This document shows, in pieces, positions 1 to 8,711 of a stretch of DNA of 64,000 nucleotides (position 1 is its first letter; each line of letters opens with the position of its first letter). Source of the stretch: Burkholderiaceae bacterium (lineage in GTDB: Bacteria > Pseudomonadota > Gammaproteobacteria > Burkholderiales > Burkholderiaceae_B); the NCBI GenBank assembly GCA_030158305.1, contig JAOATE010000003.1, forward strand, positions 1 to 64,000, given 5' to 3'. A program made the translations under genes and the position numbers. The notes beneath the pieces are model-generated. The model saw only the letters and a list, made by a program, of their open reading frames with translations. It did no database searches and was not told where the DNA came from.

Positions 1-2
1 TC

Positions 3-377
3 AAGCCCAAGCTAAGCTTCATGCAATATGCAGCGATGCGGGACTTGGCTCGCGCAAACAAGACGTCTCTCACTCACCAGACTTGGGGTTCCAACTTAGT
101 CAATGACTTATCAGCCTCCACACCGGTGTACTTTGGTGGCGGCGCGGATGATGTCAGCCGCAACCCTGAGGTCATCAAGCTGCTGAGCGAAGGTGACAGC
201 ACGGTTGATATGAAGAAGCGCCAAGAGGTTTATCAAAAAGCCTTGTCGATCATTGCAGAGCAAGCTTATGCCGTGCCGCTTTGGACACTGCCTGTGTATT
301 ACGTTGCTAGCAAAGAGGTGAACTTCAAGCCTTACCACGACGAGTTGGTACGTTTTTGGGAAATGAGCTGGAAGTAA
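3..377 (+). CDS. ABC transporter substrate-binding protein, peptide/nickel type (C-terminal part)
   Basis: The reading frame is open from the left edge of the window, so the start lies outside. The visible ~124 residues look like the end of a family 5 extracellular solute-binding protein (DppA/OppA type). They contain a segment listing the final helices, an 'AYAVPLWTLPVYYVASKEV' stretch and the short C-terminal strand typical of this family. The protein would bind a peptide or other small solute in the periplasm and deliver it to the permease. It is followed after 46 bp by two permeases and two ATPases, the classical five-gene order. The ligand cannot be told from this fragment. Confidence 0.85.
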   Translation, partial: KPKLSFMQYAAMRDLARANKTSLTHQTWGSNLVNDLSASTPVYFGGGADDVSRNPEVIKLLSEGDSTVDMKKRQEVYQKALSIIAEQAYAVPLWTLPVYYVASKEVNFKPYHDELVRFWEMSWK

Positions 378-423
378 GCTTTTCTTTATGATTTTTTATT
401 TTTTGCATCTCTGGTAAGGCATC

Positions 424-1341
424 ATGCTGGCATATATTTCTAAGCGGCTAGGACTCGCCGTTATGGTCGCGCTGACCGTTTCAATTCTTGCCTACATGTT
501 GCTTTACCTTTCAGGTGATCCGGCCCTGGCGATTGCCGGCGAAGGCGCGAGACAGGTCGATATCGACATGGTTCGCAAAACCTACGGCTTTGACCAACCG
601 ATCATTGTGCAGTTTGGTAACTGGCTGCTCAAGATCGTCCAAGGCGATCTTGGTCAGTCCATTTATTTCAAAACTGATGTGGGCACGCTTATTTTTACTA
701 AGCTTCAAACCACACTCTTGCTTGCTGTCTATTCGCTCGCTTTTGCCCTGATTATTTCAGTGCCTCTGGGTGTTTTGGCTGCGATCTACAAAAATAGCTG
801 GATCGATCGTCTTTGCCTGGGCGTTGCAGTGGTCGGTCAAGCCATGCCTAATTTCTTTTTTGCACTGATCTTGATTATGCTGTTCTCGATTACCTGGCGA
901 ATATTACCAGTGTCAGGAAGCGAGAGTTGGCAACATTTTGTGATGCCTTCGATTGCTCTTGGGTACTATGCGGCCCCTGCGTTTATGCGCCTCATTCGTG
1001 CTGGCATGATCGAAGTGCTCAGCGCTGACTATATACGTACCGCCCGCGCCAAAGGTTTGCCCACTGGCATCGTTATTTTCAAGCATGCTTTGCGAAACGC
1101 CATTGTCCCTGTTGTCGCGCTAGCCGCTGTTCAACTGGGTTTTTTGCTGGGTGGCTCAGTTGTGATCGAGACTATTTTCGCTCTGGATGGGTTGGGCTAC
1201 CTCGCTTATCAGAGCATTATTCAAAAAGACTTTCCCGTGACTCAAGTGATCGTGCTGTTGCTGTCAGTCATCTACATCCTGCTGACACTGGCTTCTGATA
1301 TCGCCAACGCATGGCTTGATCCTCGTATTCGGGTTGCATGA
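424..1341 (+). CDS. ABC transporter permease, DppB/OppB type
   Basis: Inner-membrane permease of a peptide-type importer, 305 residues, the usual length for DppB. It has an N-terminal membrane segment followed by a periplasmic region with 'GDLGQSIYF', then five further hydrophobic segments. The cytoplasmic coupling loop with 'DYIRTARAKGLP' lies near residue 200; this EAA-like motif contacts the ATPases. The ATG is preceded by GGTAAGG at a good distance. The stop codon is one base from the ATG of the next permease, so the two are translated as a unit. Confidence 0.93.
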   Translation: MLAYISKRLGLAVMVALTVSILAYMLLYLSGDPALAIAGEGARQVDIDMVRKTYGFDQPIIVQFGNWLLKIVQGDLGQSIYFKTDVGTLIFTKLQTTLLLAVYSLAFALIISVPLGVLAAIYKNSWIDRLCLGVAVVGQAMPNFFFALILIMLFSITWRILPVSGSESWQHFVMPSIALGYYAAPAFMRLIRAGMIEVLSADYIRTARAKGLPTGIVIFKHALRNAIVPVVALAAVQLGFLLGGSVVIETIFALDGLGYLAYQSIIQKDFPVTQVIVLLLSVIYILLTLASDIANAWLDPRIRVA

Positions 1342-1342
1342 T

Positions 1343-2170
1343 ATGAAAAAAAATACGGCTCTCTATGTGGGTTGCGGCTTACTCCTGCTGATTATTTTCT
1401 GTGCCATTTTTGCACCCTGGTTATCACCGCACGACCCCTATTTTCAGAATCTAACCAATCGCACCGTTCCGCCAGTCTGGTATGACCAAGGTACTTGGGC
1501 ACACCCACTCGGTACGGATCAGCTTGGACGTGACTACTTATCCCGTTTGCTTTACGGCGCAAGGATTTCGCTGTTGATTGGTCTTAGTGTGGCCGTGATA
1601 TCAGGCCTGATCGGCACCACAATGGGGATGCTAGCGGGTTACTTTGGTGGTCGCATCGACATGTTTGTGTCTTTTATGGTGACCACGCGTCTTTCCATGC
1701 CTGTGATCTTGGTGGCGCTTGCTACCGTTGCGCTGGTGGGCGGTTCCTTATGGGTCGTCATCATGGTGCTTGGCCTCTTGAAATGGGATCGCTTTGCTGT
1801 GGTGATGCGTAGCGCCACCCAACAAGTGCGCTCCATGGAGTATGTCTCCGCTGCGCAATCCGCCGGTGCTTCGACACTGCGCATCATGCTGACCGAGGTA
1901 TTACCCAACGTATTGCCACATTTAATTGTGATTGCGACGCTTGAAGCGGCGAGCGCGATTTTGCTTGAGGCAGCACTCTCCTTCCTCGGCCTGGGCGTCC
2001 AACCGCCACTACCTTCTTGGGGTCTCATGATCTCTGAGGCGAAGTCCTACATGTTCTTTTCATTTTGGCTGATTGCGATTCCTGGTTCGGCTCTAGCCTT
2101 ACTTATTTTCTCAATCAATCTGGCCGGTGATGGTCTGCACCAATTCTTTACACCAGGCGAGAGAGCTTAA
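1343..2170 (+). CDS. ABC transporter permease, DppC/OppC type
   Basis: Second inner-membrane permease of the importer, 275 residues from the ATG at 1343. An upstream in-frame start at 1316 would overlap the dppB-like gene by 26 bp and is less likely. An N-terminal membrane segment and the 'LGTDQLGRDYLSRLLYGAR' motif, diagnostic of DppC-type permeases, are visible. The coupling loop 'EYVSAAQSAGAS' is near residue 175. It ends 2 bp before the first ATPase gene. It pairs with the DppB-like protein to form the translocation pore. Confidence 0.93.
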   Translation: MKKNTALYVGCGLLLLIIFCAIFAPWLSPHDPYFQNLTNRTVPPVWYDQGTWAHPLGTDQLGRDYLSRLLYGARISLLIGLSVAVISGLIGTTMGMLAGYFGGRIDMFVSFMVTTRLSMPVILVALATVALVGGSLWVVIMVLGLLKWDRFAVVMRSATQQVRSMEYVSAAQSAGASTLRIMLTEVLPNVLPHLIVIATLEAASAILLEAALSFLGLGVQPPLPSWGLMISEAKSYMFFSFWLIAIPGSALALLIFSINLAGDGLHQFFTPGERA

Positions 2171-2172
2171 TC

Positions 2173-3171
2173 ATGGTGACTGACGAAATTGTTCTGGATG
2201 TACAAGGATTAACAGTTGATATCGCCACACCACGTGGCACGCTCCATGTGGTGCGCGATATTTCGATCCAAGTTAAACGTGGTGAAACGCTTTGTATCGT
2301 GGGTGAATCGGGCTGCGGTAAATCTATTACTTCGCTGTCGATGATGGGCCTGCTGCCTAAAACTGCGAAACGCAACAGCCGTGTTTTTGAATTCCTAGGC
2401 GAAGACTTGACGCGCGCCAGCAAGAGCCGCATCAACGACTTGCGCGGCAACCGTATGGCGATGATTTTTCAGGAGCCGATGACGGCTCTTAATCCAGCCT
2501 ATACGATCGGTGATCAGTTGACCGAACACTACCGTCACCATCTCAAGGCTTCAGCCGAAGACGCTCGCCTGCGTGCCGTCGAGCTCTTGGAAAAGGTTGG
2601 GATCGCCTCTGCCGCCGAGCGTCTCGGGCAGTATCCCCATCAGCTTTCAGGTGGCTTGCGCCAGCGCGTCATGATTGCCATGGCACTCATGTGTGGTCCC
2701 GAACTGCTGATCGCGGATGAGCCCAGCACGGCTCTGGACGTCACCATTCAAGCGCAAATTTTGCGTCTGTTGGCAGACCTGCAGGAGGAACTCGGTATCG
2801 CGATGGTGCTGATCACGCACGATCTAGGTGTTGTCGCCCGGATCGCTGATCGGGTTGCGGTAATGTACGCGGGTCAGATTGTCGAAGAAGGCGCAGCAGC
2901 GGATATTTTTGCCTCACCCCAGCATCCCTATACCCGCGGTTTGATTAGCTGCATCCCAATCCCAGGAAAAACCATCCCGGGCGGCAGACTCGGGACGATT
3001 CCTGGTGTCGTCCCCTCACTCATCGGCGAGATGAAAGGTTGCGCCTTTAAAGATCGCTGCGCGCATGCTCAAGCACGTTGCAGTGAAACGATTCCCTTGC
3101 ATCAGACACCGCAAGGTCAACAGTGGCGCTGTGTCATGAATGAAACGAACCAGAGCGGAGCAGGCCAATGA
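2173..3171 (+). CDS. ABC transporter ATPase, DppD/OppD type
   Basis: Nucleotide-binding subunit, 332 residues, of the peptide-type importer. It has Walker A 'GESGCGKS' (about residues 45-52), the Q-loop '[10 protein letters not shown]', the ABC signature 'LSGGLRQR', Walker B '[12 protein letters not shown]' and the switch His in 'LITHDLG'. The C-terminal oligopeptide/dipeptide extension has four cysteines (three in '[14 protein letters not shown]', one in 'RCVMN'). These match the iron-sulfur or metal-binding tail common in DppD proteins. The stop overlaps the next ATPase start by four bases (ATGA). Confidence 0.94.
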   Translation: MVTDEIVLDVQGLTVDIATPRGTLHVVRDISIQVKRGETLCIVGESGCGKSITSLSMMGLLPKTAKRNSRVFEFLGEDLTRASKSRINDLRGNRMAMIFQEPMTALNPAYTIGDQLTEHYRHHLKASAEDARLRAVELLEKVGIASAAERLGQYPHQLSGGLRQRVMIAMALMCGPELLIADEPSTALDVTIQAQILRLLADLQEELGIAMVLITHDLGVVARIADRVAVMYAGQIVEEGAAADIFASPQHPYTRGLISCIPIPGKTIPGGRLGTIPGVVPSLIGEMKGCAFKDRCAHAQARCSETIPLHQTPQGQQWRCVMNETNQSGAGQ

Positions 3172-4127
3172 CTGCCCTGATTGAAACAAAAGACCTTCAG
3201 CGCACTTTTTCTGTCAGTGCGGGCATGTTTAAGCCTCGCCAGACATTGCATGCAGTGAACGGTGTCGACCTCTCGGTGCAACGCAAAGATGTCTTGGGTA
3301 TTGTGGGTGAGTCTGGTTGCGGTAAATCCACACTGGCCCGTATGTTGTTAGGGCTGACTCCCCCATCGCGCGGGAGCGTCCTGATCGACGGACAAGACAT
3401 CAGCAAGATTGATCGACGAGACTTGGCACGCCGTGTACAGCCTATTTTTCAAGACCCCTACTCCTCACTAAATCCACGCCGTACCATTTCATCCATTGTG
3501 TCCTTTCCACTAGATGTTCTCGGGGTGGGCACCAAGAGTGAGCGACGCAAGAAAGCCATCGAAATGTTGGAGCGTGTGGGTCTACCAGCACGCTATGCAG
3601 ACAATACGCCTGGACAACTTTCTGGTGGTCAACGCCAGCGCGTCGCAATCGCGCGCGCCTTGGTGATCAATCCTGAAATTGTGGTTTGCGATGAGCCGAC
3701 CTCGGCGCTTGACGTGTCAGTGCAGGCGCAGATTTTGAACCTATTGCTGGACCTGCGCAAAGATTTCAACTTGACCTATGTCTTTATCAGCCACAACTTG
3801 GCAGTCGTGGAGCACATTGCGACGCAAGTGGCCGTGATGTATCTGGGTCGTGTCGTGGAACAGACTGAAACGGCGACGCTATTCAAGCATCCACGCCATC
3901 CTTACACTCAGGCGCTATTAGCTTCGGTACTGACGCCAGAGCCTGGTTTGGGCATCCCTGACATGGGGCTCGGCCTGTCGTTTCCGGATCCGTTACACCC
4001 ACCTACGGGCTGCTCGTTTCATCCACGCTGCCAACAGCGCCGACCTGAGTGCTCCGTCGCGCATCCTCACTTGTTGCGTGATGCACAAGGCGAGGTCGCC
4101 TGTCATCTCTATCCCGCAAAAATTTAA
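3168..4127 (+). CDS. ABC transporter ATPase, DppF/OppF type
   Basis: Second nucleotide-binding subunit, 319 residues. Walker A 'GESGCGKS', Q-loop 'FQDPYSSLNPR', signature 'LSGGQRQRVAIARAL', Walker B 'IVVCDEPTSALD' and 'FISHNLAVVEHI' are all present. The C-terminal Cys-containing extension ('CSFHPRC', 'RRPECS') resembles that of its partner. The ATG overlaps the preceding gene by four bases, indicating translational coupling. It is the last gene of the operon and is followed by an inverted repeat. Whether the system imports dipeptides, oligopeptides or another solute is not decidable here. Confidence 0.94.
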   Translation: MTALIETKDLQRTFSVSAGMFKPRQTLHAVNGVDLSVQRKDVLGIVGESGCGKSTLARMLLGLTPPSRGSVLIDGQDISKIDRRDLARRVQPIFQDPYSSLNPRRTISSIVSFPLDVLGVGTKSERRKKAIEMLERVGLPARYADNTPGQLSGGQRQRVAIARALVINPEIVVCDEPTSALDVSVQAQILNLLLDLRKDFNLTYVFISHNLAVVEHIATQVAVMYLGRVVEQTETATLFKHPRHPYTQALLASVLTPEPGLGIPDMGLGLSFPDPLHPPTGCSFHPRCQQRRPECSVAHPHLLRDAQGEVACHLYPAKI

Positions 4128-4165
4128 GCACCCGCTCCATTTTTGTGAGAACGGAGCGAGTGCTT
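4126..4165. terminator. inverted repeat between convergent operons, probable bidirectional terminator
   Basis: Arms 4126-4138 and 4153-4165 pair almost completely around a 14-base loop, beginning inside the dppF-like stop codon. On the minus strand the stem is followed by a T-rich tract, on the plus strand it is not. It therefore looks better suited to ending the leftward transcript of the decarboxylase genes. Confidence 0.6.
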
Positions 4166-4190
4166 GATCATGCTTGAGATTTGTAGTGAC

Positions 4191-4790
4191 TTAGAACGGT
4201 GCTAGACCCAAGGCTGAGCGGAAACGGTTTTTGACAAACACGCCGTCACGCGAAGGCAAGGCTCGCGGCAGGTCATCCGCCTTGACCAAGATCTGTGCAA
4301 AGGTCACGCCTTGCCGCGCATTCACGTTTTGCTCGACCTGCTTCAGGCCTGCCATATCCTTGACCTGGTATGCGTTGGCGATACCGCAAGCCTTGGCGAC
4401 TGCGGATAAATCGGTACCAAGACTGGAGTGGCTGTACTGCATGCCTGTTTCACCAAAATGGCCGTTGTCCAGCACCACAATCGTGAGATTGGCAGGCTGT
4501 TGCGCGCTGATGGTAGCCAGGGTTCCAATGCCCATCAATTGCTCACCGTCACCTGTTACCACCATCACAGACTTGTCTGGCTGTGCCAAGGCTAAGCCCA
4601 GACCCATCGCGGCAGCACCGCCCATGGCACCCCACAAATAAAAGTTTTTATCGCGATCACCTGCGGCAAACACATCGTATGTCGCGGAACCCAAACCGGT
4701 AACAATCAAGGACTCTGGGCACTTGGCAATCAGAGCGCTGACGAACTCGCGTCGATCAATGACGCTGGTAGAAGACTGAACATGACTCAT
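4191..4790 (-). CDS. thiamine-diphosphate-dependent decarboxylase, beta (PP-domain) subunit
   Basis: About 199 residues. It is a stand-alone TPP-binding domain like the beta subunit of sulfopyruvate decarboxylase (ComE) or the C-terminal half of phosphonopyruvate decarboxylase. The TPP/Mg motif 'VTGDGEQLMGIGTLATI' continues to 'IVVLDNGHFGETG'; GDG and the Asn about 27 residues later are the cofactor ligands. The ATG at 4790 follows AGGA and is preferred over an upstream start at 4832. The gene lies 69 bp after the alpha-subunit gene, with which it must form the active enzyme. The substrate is a 2-oxoacid, but sulfopyruvate, phosphonopyruvate or another acid cannot be told apart. Confidence 0.8.
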   Translation of the reverse strand: MSHVQSSTSVIDRREFVSALIAKCPESLIVTGLGSATYDVFAAGDRDKNFYLWGAMGGAAAMGLGLALAQPDKSVMVVTGDGEQLMGIGTLATISAQQPANLTIVVLDNGHFGETGMQYSHSSLGTDLSAVAKACGIANAYQVKDMAGLKQVEQNVNARQGVTFAQILVKADDLPRALPSRDGVFVKNRFRSALGLAPF

Positions 4791-4859
4791 TGCAATTCCT
4801 ATCGAAATATCTTGGAAGATGTTGCACAACACTCAATGACTGAAATCAACTCAGTACAC

Positions 4860-5396
4860 TTAGTTGCGCAGCCATTTCTTGCGTCCGATCAAGCGCTGTG
4901 ACAACAGCACAGCAACAGGCTCTCCGCCTTCGAAGGCGAAATCCAAGGCGGCACCCACAACATCCTCGACCTCATCGGCGTACTCTGCGCGATAAACCTT
5001 AATTCCCATCAACTCCATCGATGCCTGAGTCGCTTTGCTCATTGGCACTTGCCACGGATTGAACTCTGCATATTCACCGCGCATCGTCACTAAGGTCAAA
5101 AACGGGAAGCGACAGCTCTGTAGCAAGGACATCATGTTGATACAGTTACCCACGCCACTGCTCTGCATCAGCAGCGCATGTCGTTGTCCACCGAGCCAAG
5201 CACCGCCGGCGACGGCAATACCTTCTTCTTCTGTTGTCAGCACGATGCCACGCATTGCGGGGTCTTCGTTGACGCGACGAATCACGTGTGCGTGACCGGC
5301 ATCCGGCACATAAGACACTTGTTGAATACCGCCTTCCTTGAGAACCTTGAATATCTGTTCTTGCCAGGGGGGTGTGGGGGAGAAGACTTCACTCAT
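4860..5396 (-). CDS. thiamine-diphosphate-dependent decarboxylase, alpha (Pyr-domain) subunit
   Basis: About 178 residues forming a lone TPP pyrimidine-binding domain, as in ComD of sulfopyruvate decarboxylase. 'TTEEEGIAVAGGAWLGG' carries the conserved Glu that activates the aminopyrimidine ring, and 'MQSSGVGNCINMM' is the typical following loop. The ATG at 5396 has AGGA ten bases upstream; a TTG at 5405 is the alternative. It precedes the beta-subunit gene and follows an Lrp-type regulator gene on the same strand, so the three may be one transcript. Split alpha/beta genes of this class are best known from coenzyme M biosynthesis, but bacterial homologues serve other 2-oxoacid decarboxylations. 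Confidence 0.8.
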   Translation of the reverse strand: MSEVFSPTPPWQEQIFKVLKEGGIQQVSYVPDAGHAHVIRRVNEDPAMRGIVLTTEEEGIAVAGGAWLGGQRHALLMQSSGVGNCINMMSLLQSCRFPFLTLVTMRGEYAEFNPWQVPMSKATQASMELMGIKVYRAEYADEVEDVVGAALDFAFEGGEPVAVLLSQRLIGRKKWLRN

Positions 5397-5453
5397 GTCT
5401 CGCAAATCCTATGATCAGTTTTTTTAACGAAGCGATTTTGTATCGAAGCGTAA

Positions 5454-5930
5454 CTATACGTCCGTTTTTGATGGAAGCGGTAAGGCCGTTTTGTAGCGTA
5501 CTTGTTTAAGTGCAAAACTCGACCGGATTTTTTCAATGCCCGGTATGGGGGTGAGTTGTTCCAAGATAAATTTTTCTAATGCAGCGATATCCGCGACCGC
5601 CACACGGATCAGATAGTCACTGTCGCCAGTCATGAGATAGCACTCCATGACCTCGTCGTGCTCACTAATACGTTGCTCAAAATGTGCGAGAGATTCTTTG
5701 CTCTGGCTTTTAAGGCTGATATTGATAAAGACATTGAGGCCTAAGCCAAGTGAAGCGGCATTGGCCAACGCCACATAGCGGTCAATCACACCGGCGGACT
5801 CTAGGGCCCTGACGCGTGTCAGACACGGCGACGGACTGAGGTGCACGCGACGCGCAAGCTCAATATTTGAGAGTGCGCCGTCCGCCTGCAACTCGGACAA
5901 TATCTTTAAATCAATCGAATCTAATTTCAT
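5454..5930 (-). CDS. Lrp/AsnC family transcriptional regulator
   Basis: 158 residues, the usual Lrp length. The N-terminal helix-turn-helix reads 'DLKILSELQADGALSNIELARRVHLSPSPCLTRVRALESAGVI', and the C-terminal RAM (ligand-binding) domain contains 'ECYLMTGDSDYLIRVAV'. It is divergent from the AceE-like gene and upstream of the decarboxylase genes, so it probably responds to an amino acid or 2-oxoacid and controls one or both. The arrangement resembles Pseudomonas mdeR next to mdeAB, although no methionine gamma-lyase gene is present here. Confidence 0.9.
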   Translation of the reverse strand: MKLDSIDLKILSELQADGALSNIELARRVHLSPSPCLTRVRALESAGVIDRYVALANAASLGLGLNVFINISLKSQSKESLAHFEQRISEHDEVMECYLMTGDSDYLIRVAVADIAALEKFILEQLTPIPGIEKIRSSFALKQVRYKTALPLPSKTDV

Positions 5931-5960
5931 TATGCTGTTTTTATTAAAAAATCAGAATTT

Positions 5961-6011
5961 AATGCCGCATATTATCATTTTTACTCACAATTAAGGCATC
6001 CAATGCTGCAT
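5961..6011. promoter_or_regulatory. paired ATGCNGCAT palindromes between Lrp-type regulator and aceE-like gene
   Basis: Two near-identical decamers, AATGCCGCAT at 5961 and AATGCTGCAT at 6002, lie 41 bp apart in the 133-bp divergent promoter region. Each contains the palindrome ATGCNGCAT. The spacing is close to four helical turns, so both would face the same side of the DNA, as expected for an oligomeric Lrp-type regulator. The link to the neighbouring regulator is inferred. Confidence 0.45.
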
Positions 6012-6063
6012 ACAAGTCCCTAGAATATCGCTATCCGTACTATTCAACAAAAGACTGCTCATC

Positions 6064-8700
6064 ATGAACGCTGCCATTGATCCCCGCCCCTCTTCATGGA
6101 TAAACACCTCTGTCGATACCGATAGTCAAGAGACGCATGAATGGCAGCAAGCGCTGCTGGCTGTTCTGGAAAGCGAGGGACCTGAGCGCGCTAAATTTTT
6201 ACTCGATGAACTTGTCCGAACTGCGCATACGGCACAAGTCGGCTGGAAACCAGAGCTCAGCACACCGTATGTCAATACGATCTCTGTCGATCAGCAACCC
6301 GTTTTTCCGGGCGATCTGGCGATCGAGGAGCGTTTGGCTTCCATCATGCGCTGGAATGCACTCGCGATGGTTGTGCGAGCCAATCAAGCCTACGGTGAGC
6401 TCGGCGGACACATTGCGAGTTATGCCAGTGCGGCTGATTTGTTCGAAACTGGCTTTAATCATTTTTTCGAAGCACGTCGTGGCACGGGACCAGGTCAGCA
6501 CCGTGGCGATTTAGTGTTCTTTCAACCGCACAGTGCGCCAGGCGTCTATGCGCGCGCCTACCTTGAAGGACGACTCCAAGAACAAGATCTTTTGCATTAC
6601 CGCCAAGAAATCCAAGCGATTGCAAATGGCGCACAAGGACTGTCGAGCTATCCCCACCCTTGGCTGATGCCAGATTTCTGGCAGTTCCCAACAGGCTCGA
6701 TGGGAATCGGCCCGATCAGCTCCATCTATCACGCACGTTTTATGCGGTACCTGACGCATCGCAATTTATTGAACTGCGAGTCGCGCAAGGTTTGGGGCGT
6801 GTTTGGCGACGGCGAGATGGATGAGCCCGAGTCCATGAGTGCGTTAACACTTGCCGCGCGCGAGGGCTTGGACAATTTAGTCTGGGTCGTCAATTGCAAC
6901 CTGCAACGCCTGGACGGTCCCGTTCGTGGAAACGGCAGGATTATTGATGAGCTGGAAAAGCTGTTTACGGGTGCAGGCTGGAATGTCATCAAATTGGTTT
7001 GGGGCAGCGACTGGGATGGTCTGTTTGCACGTGATCTGACCGGTGCGCTCACACGCGCCTTTGCCAATACCGTCGATGGTCAGATGCAAACCTTTGCCGC
7101 CAAGGATGGCCGCTTTAATCGCGATACATTTTTTGGTCAAAATGAAGAGCTTGCGCGTCTCGCACAAGGCATGACGGATGATCAAATTGATCGTCTCAAG
7201 CGAGGCGGACACGACCTCGTCAAAATACACGCCGCCTATGCGGCAGCTGCCAACCATACGGGCCAGCCTACCGTGATCCTGGCCCACACCAAAAAGGGCT
7301 ATGGCATGGGGAGTGCGGGTCAAGGAAAAATGACGACGCATAGCCAGAAAAAACTCGATGACAACGATCTGATTGAGTTCCGCAATCGCTTTAATTTGCC
7401 GTTGACAGACGAAGAGGCGACTTCCTTGAGCTTTTATCGCCCTGCTCCCGATAGTCCGGAAATGCAATATTTACAAAAGCAACGTCAAGCACTTGGCGGC
7501 TATTTACCGAAGCGTGAAACGACATGCGAGTCAGTTGCCGTCCCTGAAATGTCTTCGTATAGCCAGTTTGCCACGCAGGCCGAAGGCAAAGAAATGAGTA
7601 CGACCATGGCCTTTGTCAGGGTGTTGGGTAATTTGCTCAAGGATCCTGTGCTGGGGCCACGTATTGTGCCGATTGTCGCAGACGAGGCTCGTACTTTTGG
7701 CATGGCCAATCTCTTTAAACAAGTTGGCATTTACTCAAGTGTGGGTCAACGCTACGCACCTGAAGACATTGGTTCTGTGCTGAGTTATCGCGAAGCCTTG
7801 GACGGTCAGATCTTGGAAGAAGGCATTTCAGAAGCCGGGGCTATTGCGAGCTGGACTGCAGCTGCAACCAGCTATAGCGTCCATGGTCTGGCGATGCTGC
7901 CCTTTTACATCTACTACTCCATGTTTGGCTTTCAGCGTGTCGGCGATCAGATATGGGCTGCGGCCGATCAACGTCCACGCGGGTTTTTATTGGGCGCAAC
8001 GTCGGGTCGTACAACACTGGGCGGTGAAGGTCTGCAACACCAGGATGGCACGAGTCACTTGCATGCCGCCACGATTCCCAACTGCAAAGCGTACGACCCC
8101 GCGTTTGCAGGAGAGATGGCTGTCATCATTGACCAAGGCGTGCGAGAAATGATGGTCGAACAACAAGATGTGTTTTATTACGTCACGTTGATGAACGAAA
8201 ACTATGCCCAACCAAGTTTGCCCGAGGGTGTGCGCGAGGACATTCTTCGCGGAGCATATCTATTTAATGTCTACGAGGCAAAAAATGAAACTGCGCAAGC
8301 CACTTTGCTCGGATCAGGTGCGATTTTGACTGAGGTCATCAAAGCCGCACAACAGTTGTGCGCCGAAGGCATCACGACATCGGTCTACAGTGTGACGAGC
8401 TGGAGCGAACTGGCTCGTGACGGTTTAGCGTGCGAACAGGCAGCGCTCTCAGGTGATCCAGCCGCTGGTGTACCATTTATCTACCAGCAACTCTCCAAGA
8501 GCCAAGGCCCCATCATTGCGGCAACGGATTATGTACGCGCGGTTCCTGAAACGGTCCGGGCTTATGTTCCCTCTAGCCGGCGCTTGATGACACTTGGAAC
8601 AGATGGTTTTGGCCGTAGCGATACTCGCGCTGCGCTCAGAACATTTTTTGGAGTGGATGCGCAAACCATTGTCCGAGCAACCAAATATGCTCTGACCTAA
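6064..8700 (+). CDS. homodimeric 2-oxoacid (pyruvate-type) dehydrogenase E1 component, AceE family
   Basis: 878 residues, close to the ~890 of AceE. E1 enzymes decarboxylate a 2-oxoacid with TPP and acetylate the lipoyl group of E2. 'GELGGHIASYASAADLFETGFNHFF' (about 111-135) contains the active-site His, and 'GDGEMDEPES' (248-257) followed by 'NCNLQRLDGPVRGNGRIIDELE' is the TPP site. No E2 or E3 gene is adjacent, unlike a standard aceEF-lpd operon. The neighbouring Lrp-type regulator and the separate location suggest a paralogue for a different oxoacid such as 2-oxobutyrate (MdeB-like), or one that borrows the main E2. The symbol is left blank for that reason. Confidence 0.88.
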   Translation: MNAAIDPRPSSWINTSVDTDSQETHEWQQALLAVLESEGPERAKFLLDELVRTAHTAQVGWKPELSTPYVNTISVDQQPVFPGDLAIEERLASIMRWNALAMVVRANQAYGELGGHIASYASAADLFETGFNHFFEARRGTGPGQHRGDLVFFQPHSAPGVYARAYLEGRLQEQDLLHYRQEIQAIANGAQGLSSYPHPWLMPDFWQFPTGSMGIGPISSIYHARFMRYLTHRNLLNCESRKVWGVFGDGEMDEPESMSALTLAAREGLDNLVWVVNCNLQRLDGPVRGNGRIIDELEKLFTGAGWNVIKLVWGSDWDGLFARDLTGALTRAFANTVDGQMQTFAAKDGRFNRDTFFGQNEELARLAQGMTDDQIDRLKRGGHDLVKIHAAYAAAANHTGQPTVILAHTKKGYGMGSAGQGKMTTHSQKKLDDNDLIEFRNRFNLPLTDEEATSLSFYRPAPDSPEMQYLQKQRQALGGYLPKRETTCESVAVPEMSSYSQFATQAEGKEMSTTMAFVRVLGNLLKDPVLGPRIVPIVADEARTFGMANLFKQVGIYSSVGQRYAPEDIGSVLSYREALDGQILEEGISEAGAIASWTAAATSYSVHGLAMLPFYIYYSMFGFQRVGDQIWAAADQRPRGFLLGATSGRTTLGGEGLQHQDGTSHLHAATIPNCKAYDPAFAGEMAVIIDQGVREMMVEQQDVFYYVTLMNENYAQPSLPEGVREDILRGAYLFNVYEAKNETAQATLLGSGAILTEVIKAAQQLCAEGITTSVYSVTSWSELARDGLACEQAALSGDPAAGVPFIYQQLSKSQGPIIAATDYVRAVPETVRAYVPSSRRLMTLGTDGFGRSDTRAALRTFFGVDAQTIVRATKYALT

Positions 8701-8711
8701 TTTTTTTATGC

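Noticed and set aside
4191-5396. Coenzyme M biosynthesis (comDE)
   Set aside because: Only the decarboxylase homologues are present; none of the other coenzyme M genes is nearby and the organism type makes it improbable.
6877-7467. Open frame of about 196 residues opposite the aceE-like gene
   Set aside because: Antisense shadow of a well-supported gene; no start signal or family similarity.
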